64,000 nucleotides of DNA from Ascochyta rabiei. Lineage: Eukaryota > Ascomycota > Dothideomycetes > Pleosporales > Didymellaceae. Positions within the stretch are counted from its first letter, which is position 1, and each line of letters opens with the position of its first letter. Made by a program: the position numbers and the translations under genes. The notes under the pieces are model-generated. The model did not search any database and was not told the origin of the DNA. It was given only the letters and a program-made list of their open reading frames with translations. The stretch is taken from NCBI RefSeq assembly GCF_004011695.2, contig NC_082424.1, positions 868,001-932,000 on the forward strand, given 5' to 3'. This document shows positions 1-12,132 of this stretch, in pieces.

Positions 1-696
1 GGTAACTATGCTACTGTATACCTAGATAATGTCCTAGTTTACAGTAGCAGGTCTAGGACAGACTACTTAGGGAAGGTTAGTAGAGTTCTTACGCTCCTAC
101 CTAATATAGGGCTGTATTTAGATCCTAAGAAGTGCGTATTTATAATAAAGAAAGTATACTACCTAGGATATATTATAGAAGCTAGAAAGGACATTTATCC
201 TAATTCTAAGAAGGTTAAGGCTATCTGTAATTAGGAAGCCCTATAGTCTTTGCGCGGAGTCTACAGTTTCCTAGGGTTTACTAACTTCTACTAAGACTTT
301 ATCCTAGCCTTCTCTAATATTACTGCTCTACTTAATTAACTTATAGGAAAGGATATCCTGTTTAGGTAGGGGCAGGAGAAGGACGTAGCGTTCTACTAGC
401 TAAAGAACGCATTTATAACAGAACTAGTCCTAGCCTAGTAGAACCCTAAGTAAGAAATACTATTAGAGGTAGACTACTCTAGTAAGGCGCTAGGTAGCTG
501 CCTTTCTTAATAGTATAGGAAGGTGCTTTACCTAGTAGTGTACTACTCTACTATACCTATAATAGAATAATAGAACTACACTATCTATAATAAGGAGTTA
601 ACTACTGTTATAAAGTGCGTAGGGGTCTAGGCAGCTAAATTAGGGTCTATTACTAGGCTGTTTACTATCCTAACTAACTATAAGAACCTCTAGTAC
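1..696 (+). pseudogene. Gypsy F pol: reverse transcriptase end and RNase H start
   Basis: Frame 1 from base 1 reads GNYATVYLDNVLVYSSRS, the palm motif of a Gypsy reverse transcriptase. The catalytic YLDD (22-33) has become YLDN. It continues with LYLDPKKCVF and YYLGYII (thumb), then the RNase H part with VDYSSKALG and LTNYKNL. At least nine in-frame stops interrupt it, almost all TAG at Gln or Trp positions. The reading frame stops abruptly at 696, where element D is inserted, and resumes at 12133 with YFTTAYRLS. An intact enzyme would copy the element RNA into DNA in cytoplasmic particles. This one cannot be functional. Confidence 0.9.
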
Positions 697-951
697 TGTT
701 CTAGTATAAGTATCGAAGCATCTTATTAGCAGGCACATTAGGAAGGATACTTATCATTATTATTATTAAGGGTTAAAGAGATAAGTAATACAGTAGTTAA
801 ATTCTATAAGTAAGTGTTACCTGTTGTTGTTATAGCTGTCTTGCCTTAACAGTTCCTATTAAGGTCTCTTATACCCTTCTACTAGCTAGATTACGTATAC
901 TAGCTAAGTATTCTAGTTCTTACTAAGAGAGTTACTGTATACACTAGTATA
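697..951 (-). repeat. 3' LTR of element D
   Basis: This 255-bp repeat matches 11874-12128 and the D2 LTRs 25746-26000 and 56948-57202. On the minus strand it should start TG and end CA. The D2 copy at 57202 preserves the unmutated start (plus-strand end CCGGCACA), while here it reads CTAGTATA, all differences being C-to-T or G-to-A. GTAC at 693-696 is the target duplication. Confidence 0.93.
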
Positions 952-1036
952 AACCTCCTCTCCCTAAGAGCTTAGCCCTATTAAGCAAATAAACTAAGTT
1001 AAAACTAAACTCTAAACTAATTACTAACCCCCCTTA

Positions 1037-1399
1037 TTACTCTGCTTGTTCCTTTCCCTTGCTACCTCCCTGTTTCTGCAATCTTATTAAGGCCCTAGTT
1101 TCCTAAGTAGGTTGTTAACTAGAGTCTCCTAATAGCTTAGGGGTAGGAGAGTCTAGTATGTGTCTTAATAAACCCTAGTCTAAGGCACTGCCTAATTTGT
1201 ATATTATCTAGGTAGTAGCCTCTATTACTTTAACAGTTAGACTGTTAAATAACTTATTAAGAGCACCTCCCTATATATGCTGTCTGTTCTATAACTTCTA
1301 TTCTTTCTTATATTCTAGTACTACTTCTTTATTAGTAAAGAAGGATTAATTAGAGATACCTAACTCTTTATTAGCTCTAAAGTAATACTTCTTAGACAT
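1037..1399 (-). pseudogene. 120-codon reading frame at the 3' end of element D
   Basis: From ATG at 1399 down to TAA at 1037 the frame is 121 codons long. It is interrupted only by eight stops (one TAA, seven TAG), each one transition away from CAA or CAG. The product starts MSKKYYFRANKELG and ends with a Lys/Gln/Gly-rich tail KQGGSKGKEQAE. It lies downstream of integrase, just before the 3' LTR. The D2 copy (about 26090-26450) keeps the start but is frameshifted. I do not recognise the protein. The stop pattern argues that it was translated before RIP, either as a separate small protein or as the end of a longer 3' reading frame. Confidence 0.6.
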
Positions 1400-4300
1400 C
1401 TTTACCTACTACTAATACCTCTTTACTATAGTAATGTTATTATCCCTGCTCTTCTAAAGAAACTTTATAAACTTCTTATTATTAAGACTAAAAATACAGA
1501 GTATCTCTTACTAGACTAGATAAGAGTTATACTAAGCCTAGCAATAGATAGCTTTAGAAATCTAGAAAGAGAAAGTTAGCGCTATGTCTGCTAGGAAAGC
1601 ATAGGGAGCACTACTATACTTATTTAAATAACCTAATAGTAATAAGGGTCCTAGTATAAGCATCTAATAAGAACTAGTAATATCCTTATATAATCCTATC
1701 TCTAGAATCTCTATAGTTTCTCTGTCCTCTGTAACTAGCACGTACTAAGGGAGTATAGTTCTGCGCCTTATTATAGATAGTCTAGTAGACCTATATAGTA
1801 GTGCTAGGTAGAAGATCCTAACGTCCCTATACTTATAAGGATACTTCTTCTACTTAGCACCTACTACGTCTTATGCTAACTTAGGGTAGTTAACTATATC
1901 TACCTACCCCTTTATATAACTATTACATTATTTAATTCTATTTCTTTCCTCTAAGCTAAGTATTCTAGAACTAAATTGTAGAAGCCTTCTAGAGTAATAG
2001 TGTAGTTATCTGTATCTTTATTATTAAAGGATACTAAGCCCTATATTATGTCTATTCCTCTCCCTAACTCTATAGTGTTATAGAGGTTGTAATCTACATG
2101 CTTAAAGAACGTCTAATCTCTAGGCGTAGTGTATTTAGTGTAGTATAGATAGGAGATTAAGTTAGTTTGTTAATAGAGTACTATATAGTAAAGCTAGTAC
2201 TATAGATTACCTCTTACTAGCTGTTAGATAATAGAGTAGTACATAATCCTATACTACTCTAGGTTACTTTTACTATACTTTATATAAGTATAATAGTTAT
2301 ATATATTAAAGTATTTATCTACTATTTACTAGAGTTCTAGATTATTTTAAAATATAGAGGCAAATACAGAGACTATAATAGTGCCCTTCTAGTTTAGACT
2401 ATCTGCCTTAGCTTAAAAATGTTAAGATAGGTGCTTAGAGATAAAGTCACTCTAGTTAAGGTTAAGTACGGTAGGAACTAGGCAGAATTAATAGGACTAT
2501 AGACTATCGATCGTGTTTAGTGTATAGAGCTGTTCTTAAAACAGGATCCTAGTTTTTAGGTTACTTCTCTACTTTCCCTAGCTAGTCTTATTCTTATGTA
2601 TTAGTATAAGTAGGTTAGATATTATAGTAGTGTTAAGAGTGCAGACTAGTAAGCTAAGTTTACAAGCAGTGTACTAGGAATAGGGAAAGTAAACTTATAA
2701 CAGGTTAACTGTGTAGTAGGTAATTATTCTTCTACTAGTACCTTTCTTCTTTTAAGTTTCTTCTCTCTTACAGCACTCTTAGACCTATATATCTAGGAGC
2801 TTTACACGCTCTAGATCCTTAAGGAGCTTCTAACTAATCTTTATACAGAGAAGAATAAAGGCAGATTAGCTATTAGTGTATCTGCACTTAGCGCTATCCT
2901 AGATATTGTTTATTACGTCTTTACTAATCTCTACGTCTTCCTATATAGACTAAACGTCTAATATTAATAGGTAGTTAACCTTAGGGCTTATAATATCTTA
3001 AAATAATCTAAATTCTAATAGCCTAATTAACAATTGTTCCCTAGTCTAATAGTCCTCTAGCACTAAAGTGACAGAGCTAAATTGCGTTCCCCTAGACTGT
3101 TAGTGCTTCTAAATTGCATCTATTATGCAGCGCTGCTTTCCTATTTTATTAACACTTAACTTAAAGGCTATCTAGTTAAGGCTATTAGGTGTTGCAGACA
3201 ACAGGTCCCTTTAGTGTTCTTGTTTAATACTTTTAATAACATCCTTAGGGAATTTATTACCTGTTAGGAATAGCTTTATATTAGTCTATAGCCTTATTAG
3301 AGTAAAGGATAATCCTTCTAGGGAAATACCTAATTAGCCTGCAGTCCTTATACTTGTTACTAGCTTAGTAAGTAACTATAACCTAGATAGTAATGCTAAA
3401 GAGGCTAGTGTCTAAACTCTATTAAGAATATACTCTAGCGCTGCTTATATTAGTATAAGGAAGCTCTTAGAACTAAACCTTATAGTATTTAATGCTGCCT
3501 ACTCTTAAGTAATCCTTTCTTTTAGCAAGTAGAGTATCCTAATACCTTTTAGGTTAAAGATTAGTGCTAGTAGTTAGGTCTTCTATAGTATAAGTGCTTA
3601 CATCTACTATTAGTATGTTTTTAAAGTTAGATCCCTAGTTAGGCACACATCCTACTCTGTTGCTTTTAGCTTTAGTACGCCTTTACCTAGTGCTTTTACC
3701 TTTACTATAAGTAGGTAGGTCTTATTATTTAGGTGCGTAACAAAGTTTATTATCTCCTACTAGAGCATAGTAAGGACTTAGTAGACTGTATTCTAGTTAC
3801 TTAAGTTATAGAACTTATCCCTCCTCTTTTGTAGTATAGATAGGCGTTAGTAAATTACTAAGTTAATAAACTTAGTAAGGTTGTTAGCGTCTACTTAGTA
3901 GATATAGTATATAATTAAGTTAAGTATTATATACTCTATAGCAGACTATAGGTAGTATAGTATTACTATGTTTACTAGAATATTTTTACTATTCTTATTT
4001 TTACAGATGTACTTTATAGCTTGTACTATTTCTATTATCTTCCTCTAGTTATAGTCTGTTGCTAATTAGATTGCTAGGTATTAACTATTAAAGTTGCTTA
4101 TGCCTCTGTATTATGTAACTAGGTTTAGGGTTTACTAGATAATGTCTAATATTAAGTGTATTATAGCTGCTAATTTGTTAAACTTAGTAACCGCTGCACT
4201 TATCTAGAAGTTAAGCCTTTCCCTTTACGCCTATAGCTCTCCTTAAGTAAATTCTATTATAAACTAGCTAACTGTAGATCCCTCTATGTATAGCATTAGG

Positions 4301-4980
4301 ATATTAGCAACCTTAGTAATATTCTTACTCTTAATAGCCTTTAAGACTAATAACTACTACACTACTTCTTCTTCTAGTTCTAGCTCTTTCTGTATAATTG
4401 CCCTTTACTATTATATTATAAACTTTATATATAGTTAAGTAGATATAAAGAAGTTATAAGCTAATGTTATAAAGGAAAGAGTTAGAAGTAATAGGGTGGC
4501 TCTGCTTTAAGAGTGTCCTAGGTAGCTGTAGGCCTGCTTTTCTTCTATACTTTTACTTACTGTTTATGTTTTTTACTTACTATTTATAGTTTTACTTACT
4601 TACTTTTACTTACTATAATTGTTAATTATTTATAAATAGTTGTTTTAGTTATAGGCTATTAGCTTACACCTTTCTCTGTACTTAGTAAGTACCTAAAATA
4701 AGTTACTTTTACTAGCGTTAAGTTTTAGCTAATTAGGAGTTAACTAGTAAGACCTAGTAACTGCTAATTAGCTTGTAGCTTTGTTAGTTAGGACGTTACC
4801 TCTCTATCTTTAGCAGTCTATCCTATAGACTGTACTGCTATTCCTTATTATTAGAGTCTAAATTAGATAAGTTATTATATATTTTATATTACAGTCTTTT
4901 ATACTATATAAGAGGTTAGAGGTAGATTTTAATACTTAGTAAATTATAACTAGCAGGTATACTTCCCTTACCTGCTAGAA
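1400..4980 (-). pseudogene. Long coding-like region downstream of integrase in element D
   Basis: About 3.6 kb between the pol end and the small terminal frame has no counterpart in a standard gag-pol layout. On the minus strand around 4420-3600 a frame reads ELELEEEVV, LKAIKSKNITKVANILMLY, TKFNKLAAIIHLILDII and KTYLLIVKVKALGKGVLKL, with stops mainly at positions readable as Gln. It is helix-rich and charged. I recognise no domain. The region is present colinearly in D2 (about 26450-30000), so it belongs to the element and is not a later insertion. It could be an extra structural or envelope-like frame, or a captured gene. The exact start and end are not resolvable by eye. Confidence 0.5.
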
Positions 4981-5049
4981 TAGGGGTGCTTAAATTCTTA
5001 GCAGGCTTGTTTTGTCTGCTCTGTAGAAACATGTCCTTATAGTTTTAAT

Positions 5050-8000
5050 TCTAGGTATCTTCTCTCTATACCTTTATAAGTCCCTTCTCTTCTAACTAAA
5101 TATCCTCTAGTAAACGCTTACAGAACTTCTTTATTCTCTACACTAGTACTGTATATAGCATGCTAGTCCTGTTAAGGTCTTTAAGTAAATAGGTGCCCTT
5201 ATCTAGCTACGTTCTATTAAGTAACACTTAGTATAGCCCAAGCCACTTCTTTCTTAACTTCTTATCTCTAGATATGTTAATTTGTCCTACTAAGTCCTAC
5301 AGTAGAACTAGGTCTCTAGGGTTAATCTGCTTACGCTAAACTTTGTTGTTATTATCCTAATATTCCTTTTTTAACACTCTTAGTTAATTAGTTGTGCTAA
5401 CTGTATCTTTTAGGAACTAATCCTAGAGATCTAACTACATAGCCCTAATTGCAAGTAGTTAAGCCCTGTTCTTAACCTTCTAGAAAGGTAGTGTTTACTA
5501 TATTAGTAGTAACAGTTTAATTAGAAGAACTAGGTTCTAGCTAGTAATAAGTTAATATACTAAGTATCCTATAGATTATATAGAGATCCTGTTAGCTAAG
5601 AGTACTATTAGGAGGTTGTCTACCTATAACCCCTTAAGCTTTACAAGTGCGTTAATAATAGGTTTATATCTACCCTCTACTTTTCCTATTACTTAAGGGT
5701 TATGTGTAGATGCCTATACCCTCTTAATCCTATAGATTGAAGTAAGCCTCTTAACTACTTTAGTAAAGTCTAGTTTGCTGTTAAGTATAAGTCTTCTTAT
5801 AGTGCTCTACCTACAGATAATGTCTTTATATAGGAACTTTACTACTGTTAACAACTTATTATTGTAAAGCGCCCTTACCTCTATCTACCTACTTAAGTAT
5901 TCTCTAGCTATAACTAGGTACTAGAAGCCTCTACTTATTAGCATATACATAATATTAATAGTAACTAACTCCTATAGTATATAGAAGTAGGTACTAGTTA
6001 GTATATCCTTTATAATCTTAGTTACTCTAAGTTAGCACTCCTTATACGTAGAGACTTTTCTCTTAACACTCCTATATATATTAAGCTAGTAGTATTATTA
6101 AGAGACTATAGAGAATACAGTGTTTATACCCCTATAACTAATAGTTTAGTAGATATCCTATATAACTATAGTTTAGATATCTACATTGTTAACTACACGC
6201 CTAATAGCAATATTCCTTAAAGTCTTTTAGAATAAGTAGCCCTTTCTCTTAAAGAAGTTTATAGCTTTCTTCTTCTAAGCCCTACACTCTTTCCTGCTTA
6301 ACCTAACTAGGGTCTTTAGAGAGTGTAGAAAACCAGCAATGTCCTCTAATTCCTAGGAGTATTCCTGTCTTAGATTCTAGGTAGTTCTTATGTTAACCTA
6401 GTTACCTAACACTACGTTTGCTATTAGGTTTTTAACAAACTCTTTAACGTTAGATTTAGGTTTATCTAGGTTCTTCTACCCCTCTAGCTTTAGGTATCTT
6501 AATAGTGTGTCTGTAACTATATTCTTCTTTCCTAGTACATAGCGTATTTTAAAGTCCTAGAGTAGAATTGCAGTAAGCTACCTGTTTATAACTAAGCCTA
6601 GAAGGTCTAATAACAACCTATTTAGCTAGGTAATTAATATTTAAGTATTAGTCTTAATAATAAAGTGTATACTATATAGCTACATCCTAAACTTCTTAAG
6701 TGCCTAAATAACTACCTTATATTTAAGCTCTATTAAGTGCTACCTACTTTCTACCTTAGACTAGATAGTGCTTTTAAATCTGTATAGGTGTTGTTTTCTG
6801 TCTAGGCCTATTTATTTAAGGTATGCTCCTACGCCTTTATTGCTTACATTAACTAAGAGGAACACTAAACTAGGATTTTTGTAAGATATTGTTAAAAGTG
6901 CAGGTACGTTAATAATATACTCCTTTAGGAGTAATATTAAGCTCTGTTCTACGTTGCCCTATTACTATACTGCGTTATTCTTTAATAACTAGAATAGTAG
7001 CTTTGCTTTTAAGGCAAATAAGGGTATCTAGATATAGTAGTAAACCACAATTCCTATAAACATCTAGACCTCCTTTAGGTTCTAACACTCTAGCTAATTT
7101 GCAATTTTATTAACTTTCTTTTATACTAGGTATTGTCCTTCCACTAAAACTTTGTAGCTAACTACCCCTAATTAATTGTGTCCCTAGTAGTATTTAAGTC
7201 CTAATACTATGCCTTTAGCTCTTTCTACGTCTATAAGAACCCTATCTAGTTACTAGATATGCTTAAGTATATATTACCTAACACTAGGTAAAGCCTCCTT
7301 GCTATTATAATCTGTCTTTAGGCTACTGCTAGTAACGTTATTAAGGAAAGGAAGTGTATCTAGCTAGTAATCCTTAAGAATCTTTATTATAATTCTTTAG
7401 AAGACAGCTACTAAGTTAGTAGCCCCTTAAACTAGGGTATATAATTATAAAAGGCTCATTAGCGTTATAACTGCTGTTATGTCTCTACTATCTTTATACA
7501 GTGTTATCTAGTTATAACTAAAGGAAAAGTCTATAAGTAATATAATCTTACAGCTAGTAAACCTCTTAGAGAACTTGTCTGTAGTTAGAGGGGTTCCTAT
7601 ATCTTAAATAGAGACCTTATTTATATGTTAAGCGTTATTAATAAACTAAAATCTACTATCTTTCTTAGACACTAAATACTATAGGTTCCTGTATTAGCTG
7701 TTACATTACTTAAGTGTTCCTTATTCTAATCTTTTATTTAACATCTTAACAAGTTCTCCTTCTAGACTTCTTATAATAGGGAAGGTTTTAACCTACTAAG
7801 CTTTATATAGGATTATCCTAATATAGTAAGAAGGAGAAACTTCCTTCTAAATCTACCTAGATTTAGAAAAAGTAAAGGCTATAGCTACTTCTCTGTTTAG
7901 GATTATTTTCTTAAAGAGTGCTATCTCTACTAGGTACAGAGTATTGCTAAACTTCTAATCTTTCATTCTCTAGGAAGTAAGCCTTTTTCCTCTTAGGAAT

Positions 8001-8100
8001 AGAGCATATTATCTATTAAATAAGTAATTAAAAGGCCTAATATTATATAGCCTTAACCTAAGTATTAGCTGCTGTTATTTATATGCAACTTTTTTCTAAT
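5050..8100 (-). pseudogene. Element D pol: reverse transcriptase, RNase H, integrase
   Basis: Minus-strand reading finds the reverse transcriptase fingers (SKKDSRFQFINNAQHINKV, about 7760-7690), a GATNLVAVFQR block near 7420, and the palm at 7348-7337 as FLNN, where FLDD is expected. The RNase H block FLLVNVSNKGVGAYLK follows near 6860. The integrase core has YLVIAREYLSR near 5920, LILNSKLDF near 5780 (a catalytic Asp changed to Asn), and IGKVEGRYKPII near 5690. The C-terminal domain has KLRKKWLGLY near 5260. This is the order of a Ty3/Gypsy pol, on the same strand as the gag region. Many TAG/TAA stops and lost catalytic aspartates make it inactive. Confidence 0.88.
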
Positions 8101-8239
8101 CTTTACAACTAAGTTCTATAGGTTTATTAGGTTGTAGATTATTAATAGGTTAAACCTTTACCCCTACTTATTTATAGAGTGTATTAACTTCTTAGTTTTT
8201 AACTATATTATGCTAACCTCTTGTTCTTAATAATTGTAA

Positions 8240-10230
8240 GTTTATTTAGGATAGTATGATAAGGAAGTCCTTATCCGCATGTACCTGCCTAGAGTCCCTT
8301 CCCTTAGAGATCTATTAAAGGCTGCTAGCATTATTCTGTGTAAAGATAAAACTACCTAGGCCTTTTAAGATTCCTAAATCTATAGTTATATATAGGAAGT
8401 AGTAGTTTACTTCTACTAAGTAACAGAACTTTAGTGTTATTAGGTCTTTACTAGTATCAGAACATCCTAGCCTAATTAAGGAGTTCCCCTAACTTTTCTC
8501 TTATCCTATTTATGCTTAACTAGGGTAGAGTAATAAGGGGATAGGTCTAATGTAATAAAGATAGCGTTTCTCCTACTATTATTAGACATAATACAGCACG
8601 TAGTTCTTCTAAAAATATTATACTGTATAGCTAGTCTTACTAATAAGCACTATAGCGTTCTAAGAATAACTAATCTTATTAGGTTCCTTATAAGTCTAAA
8701 GTGCGTTAAGGTTGTAACTTCTCTAATCTAGACTAGGACATTCTACAATATTCTTACAAATAGATCTATGCTACTATTAGCCGTAATAACACCCTACTCT
8801 TTTTCTATTAGGTATGTTATTTCTTTATACACTATTCCTAGCGCTTAAGAAGTACTAAACATAATTAAATTTATCTAAGCTTTAGTGTTAATTAAGCAGC
8901 TAACTGTATATAACCTAATATAAGCCTAGTATATTAGTAAATCTTAGTACACTAGCTTCTCTAACTTAGTAGTTTCTATAGTTTTAGCTAGCTTATTTAG
9001 AGGATCTTTATTGTCCTATGTATTACTGTGTACTTCTACCTAGTAGCTCCTATAAGCATTCCTTTCTAAACTAACATTAAAGTATTAAGCCCTGCTATTC
9101 TTAATTATAGAGTAATTTTTCCTAAACTTAGCACTAGTGCAGACCCTTATAATTTCTAGCTAATTAGTAGTTAACTAGTAAGACCTGTTAACTCCTAATT
9201 AGCTTAAACCTCTAGCCCCTAGGATCGCTACGTTAACGCTTCTGCTACCTATTAGGTTAGAGTCTAACTCCTTTATAAGCTTCTAGAACATTACTTAGAC
9301 ATAACTCTAGAAGACTAAGTCTCTAACAGTAATCCCTTGTACTTCTTAACAAAGAATTACAGTTAGAATCTTATTTTTAGATAGTTTAAGTAAGTCTGCT
9401 ATTCTATTGTCTAAGCTAGTTATTAAATACTTCCTCTTTTACTAATTTAATAGTAGAATAGTTTCTAATACCCTTTCTTATAATAGTGGTTTAATAATAG
9501 CATATAGCTAACTGTAAGGCTAACTAGTAAAAGGTATTATTTACTTAATCTGTATTAGTAAAGGGCTTAACCCTAATAAGTCTTTAATATCTGCTGCTAA
9601 CCTATCTCTAGCATTATTGTATGCTTACTTAACTATAGCTTATTAAAATATTAAAGGTCTTTCTTTCCTAACTATAGCTCTCTAAGCTCTTTCTAGGACA
9701 GCATTAACTTAGCGGTCGCGTGCCTTATCTAACCTAGTTACTGCGTTTAAGGAGAAGCTATCTTTAATGTTATATGCCCCTAGTATAATGTCCCTGTTAT
9801 TAATATAATTAAGACTATAAACTTTATAATAGTTCTTGTTAAGGATTTAGAAGTTCTAAAAAGAGAATAATAACTCATAGTCTAGCTTATAATTATCTAT
9901 TATAGTTAGTAAACTAATACTTCTAATAATGTTTCCTTATATATATAGGCCTGGCCTAGATCTATACATTACCCCTCTAGGCCTAGAGTCTACACCTTTA
10001 AATAGATTAGGCTTAACTGCAGAGGCTAGCTAGTCTAGGACATCCTGTAAAACTTTAAAGTACTCTTAAATCTTCTGTTTTAACTAATTAAGTTAATAAG
10101 TAGGTGGGACAGATCCTTAGATAGGTTTAATTTAATAGTAAGCAGGACTAAAGTAGTATCTGCGTTAACTATCTTTATTAAGCTAAAACCGCCCTACCCT
10201 ATATAGGTAAGTGCTCTATACAATTTACAC
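8240..10230 (-). pseudogene. Element D linker and probable protease region
   Basis: This lies between the zinc knuckle and the reverse transcriptase, where Gypsy elements encode the aspartic protease. The minus-strand frame after the knuckle continues as a degraded protein with many stops, and I could not find a clear D-S/T-G active site. Part of it (about 8215-10005) is absent from D2, where Copia elements now sit. No other feature is visible in it. Confidence 0.4.
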
Positions 10231-11600
10231 TTATAGGCTTAGTAGTTTAGCTCTCTATATATATTACAGGAGTTATTATACTCTCTTCCTTAGGAGTAGT
10301 TTACCTCTTATTTTAAGTTAACGTTTCTAGGTGCGTTAGTAATGTAAGAGCTATTGTTCCTTTTCTAGGTAGCACTAGCTCCAGTTGCTTAGGAAATAAA
10401 GTAAGCGTAATTAGTAGGAGACTAAAGGATCTCTCTTATCTAATTGTTAGAGTTTATAAGGGTGCTAACCTCTGCTAGAGATAGCTTCTATCTGCCTATT
10501 GCCTAGACAAGCTCTTTAACGTCTTTATTAACACTAGGAGGTAGAGGTGTTTTACTCTTACTACCCTAACTAGCTAGTTAATCCTTAGCCTAGGTAATAA
10601 TAGACTTAGCGTTAATTAGCTCCTTAGTGCTGTTTATAAGGCGCTGGGTTTCCTTAGTATATTTAGTATCCCTTCTAAGTACTAATTTCTTTAAGCCTTA
10701 GTGCTGCTTAAACACCCTTTTTATAAAATTATAGATATTATTTAGTATAAATAAAGATTAATTCTTTATGTCTAGTCTGTTTTGCATGTTAAAGAGGACA
10801 AGGTCCTTATTAACCTTTAGCAGTCCTAAGAAGAAGTAGTATCCGTCCTTAGAGGTTAGAATTTAATTATTCTTCTAATATATATTACTATATACTATAA
10901 AGTTAGTATAGTAGTATAATAGTCTAGAGAAGGCTTAAGAGGTTTCTTTAACATAGGCTTTAAGGAACGCTTAATTACCTATGCGTTAAGCAGTGTCCTA
11001 GTCTTTCTAGTAATCTTTTATAGCGATCTAAAGCTAAACCTAGTTATCTAAAGTGTATAGTTTTAGGCGTTTAATAAACCTCCTACAGTAATTATAGCAG
11101 TAGTTAGAGAGGACCCTAACCTTCTACTTATTACTTAACCCTCTATTTTCTGCTATATAGTTATAGTTATTAAGAAACTCTATAACCTTCTTTCTATTAA
11201 AGGATAGTTAGATAGACCTTCCCTTTATTAGAACAACAACCTAACAGCTGTTTCCTGTTAGGGAAGATAGTGTCTCTATAGAGTCTAAAGGGTTATCTAT
11301 AGTAGTGTACATTAATCCTTAGTAGTCTATTATATTTAAGAAGATAATAGTTTCTTATAATTAAAGTAATCTTAATTACTCTGTATGTTAGAGCAGCTTA
11401 GTCCCTGTCTTTTATGTTCCTCTTGTCCTAAGTCCTAAGGAATAGAGCTAAGCAGATTCTAAGAAATAGGGCTAAGTAGAACTGTGCAGATAATGTATAT
11501 AATAAGTATTAGAAATTAGACTAAGATAGTCCCTTTACTAAGGCTTTTCTAGGTTAACTAGATGCCTGTCTTATTTTAAGCTTGTTTTCTAAATAATAGG
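10230..11600 (-). pseudogene. Element D gag with degraded zinc knuckle
   Basis: On the minus strand near 10275-10235 the frame reads CNIYRELNY, a stop, then AYKC. This fits a retroviral-type CCHC zinc knuckle (C-x2-C-x4-H-x4-C) in which the second Cys and the His have both become Tyr by G-to-A or C-to-T changes. Such knuckles sit at the C-terminal end of Gag and bind the element RNA. The region upstream of it (higher coordinates) is the expected capsid part. The same sequence occurs in D2 (about 55280-56680) and D3 (57203-58450). Start codon and exact limits cannot be fixed because of the stops. Confidence 0.65.
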
Positions 11601-11604
11601 TCTA

Positions 11605-11830
11605 ATAGTAACGTCCTGGTCCAGAATTAACAGGATAATTCCTAGGCCGTGCCCTAGCCTTTAGAGTAGCAGATATTTAGATAATAACTTCCTAGTCTAG
11701 AATTAACAGGATAATTCCTAGGCTGTGCCCTAGCCTTTAGAGTAGCAGATATTTAGATAATAACGTCCTAGTCTAGAGTTAACAGGATAATTCCTAAACT
11801 ATACCCTAGCCTTTAGAGTAGCAGAATTTT
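11605..11830 (-). repeat. Three 76-bp tandem repeats in the element D leader
   Basis: Three direct copies begin at about 11611, 11687 and 11763, so the period is 76 bp. They lie between the 5' LTR and gag. D2 has the same triplet at about 56685-56903 and D3 retains part of one at 58455-58568. The triplication therefore predates these insertions and belongs to the element leader, where packaging or priming signals are expected. Confidence 0.9.
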
Positions 11831-11873
11831 AATGTTGCCTGATATACCGTGCCCCCTAGTTAGGTTACTATTT

Positions 11874-12128
11874 TGTTCTAATATAAGTATTAAAGCATCT
11901 TATTAGTAGGCACATTATAAAGGATACTTATTATTATTATTGTTAAGAGTTAAAGAGATAAGTAATATAGTAGTTAAATTCTATAAGTAAGTATTACCTG
12001 TTGTTGTTATAGCTGTCTTGCCTTAACAGTTCCTATTAAGGTCTCTTATACCCTTCTGCCGGCTAGATTACGTATACTAGCTAAGTATTCTAGTTCTTAC
12101 TAAGGAAGTTACTATATACACTAGTATA
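11874..12128 (-). repeat. 5' LTR of element D
   Basis: This 255-bp copy is colinear with 697-951. It is followed directly by GTAC (12129-12132), the duplicated target, after which the F pol frame resumes. The two LTRs of D differ mostly by transitions. Confidence 0.93.
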
Positions 12129-12132
12129 GTAC

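Larger units (their letters stand above)
697..12128 (-). mobile_element. Complete 11.4-kb Gypsy-type LTR retrotransposon D, nested in F
   Basis: Two 255-bp LTRs (697-951 and 11874-12128) in the same orientation bound this element. GTAC occurs on both sides (693-696 and 12129-12132), and the flanking F pol frame is continuous once the insert is removed. Read on the minus strand the order is 5' LTR, a triplicated leader, gag with zinc knuckle, protease region, reverse transcriptase, RNase H, integrase, and then about 4 kb of further coding-like sequence before the 3' LTR. The pol wording (GATN.VAVFQR, FLDDV-type palm, VSNKGVGAYL RNase H) fits a fungal Gypsy lineage distinct from F, G and H. A second copy is D2 (25746-57202) and a third fragment is D3. 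It is heavily RIP-mutated. Confidence 0.9.

Noticed and set aside
8215..10005. Extra segment of D as an insertion absent from D2
   Set aside because: It lies between zinc knuckle and reverse transcriptase where a protease is required, so deletion in D2 at the Copia cluster is the simpler reading.
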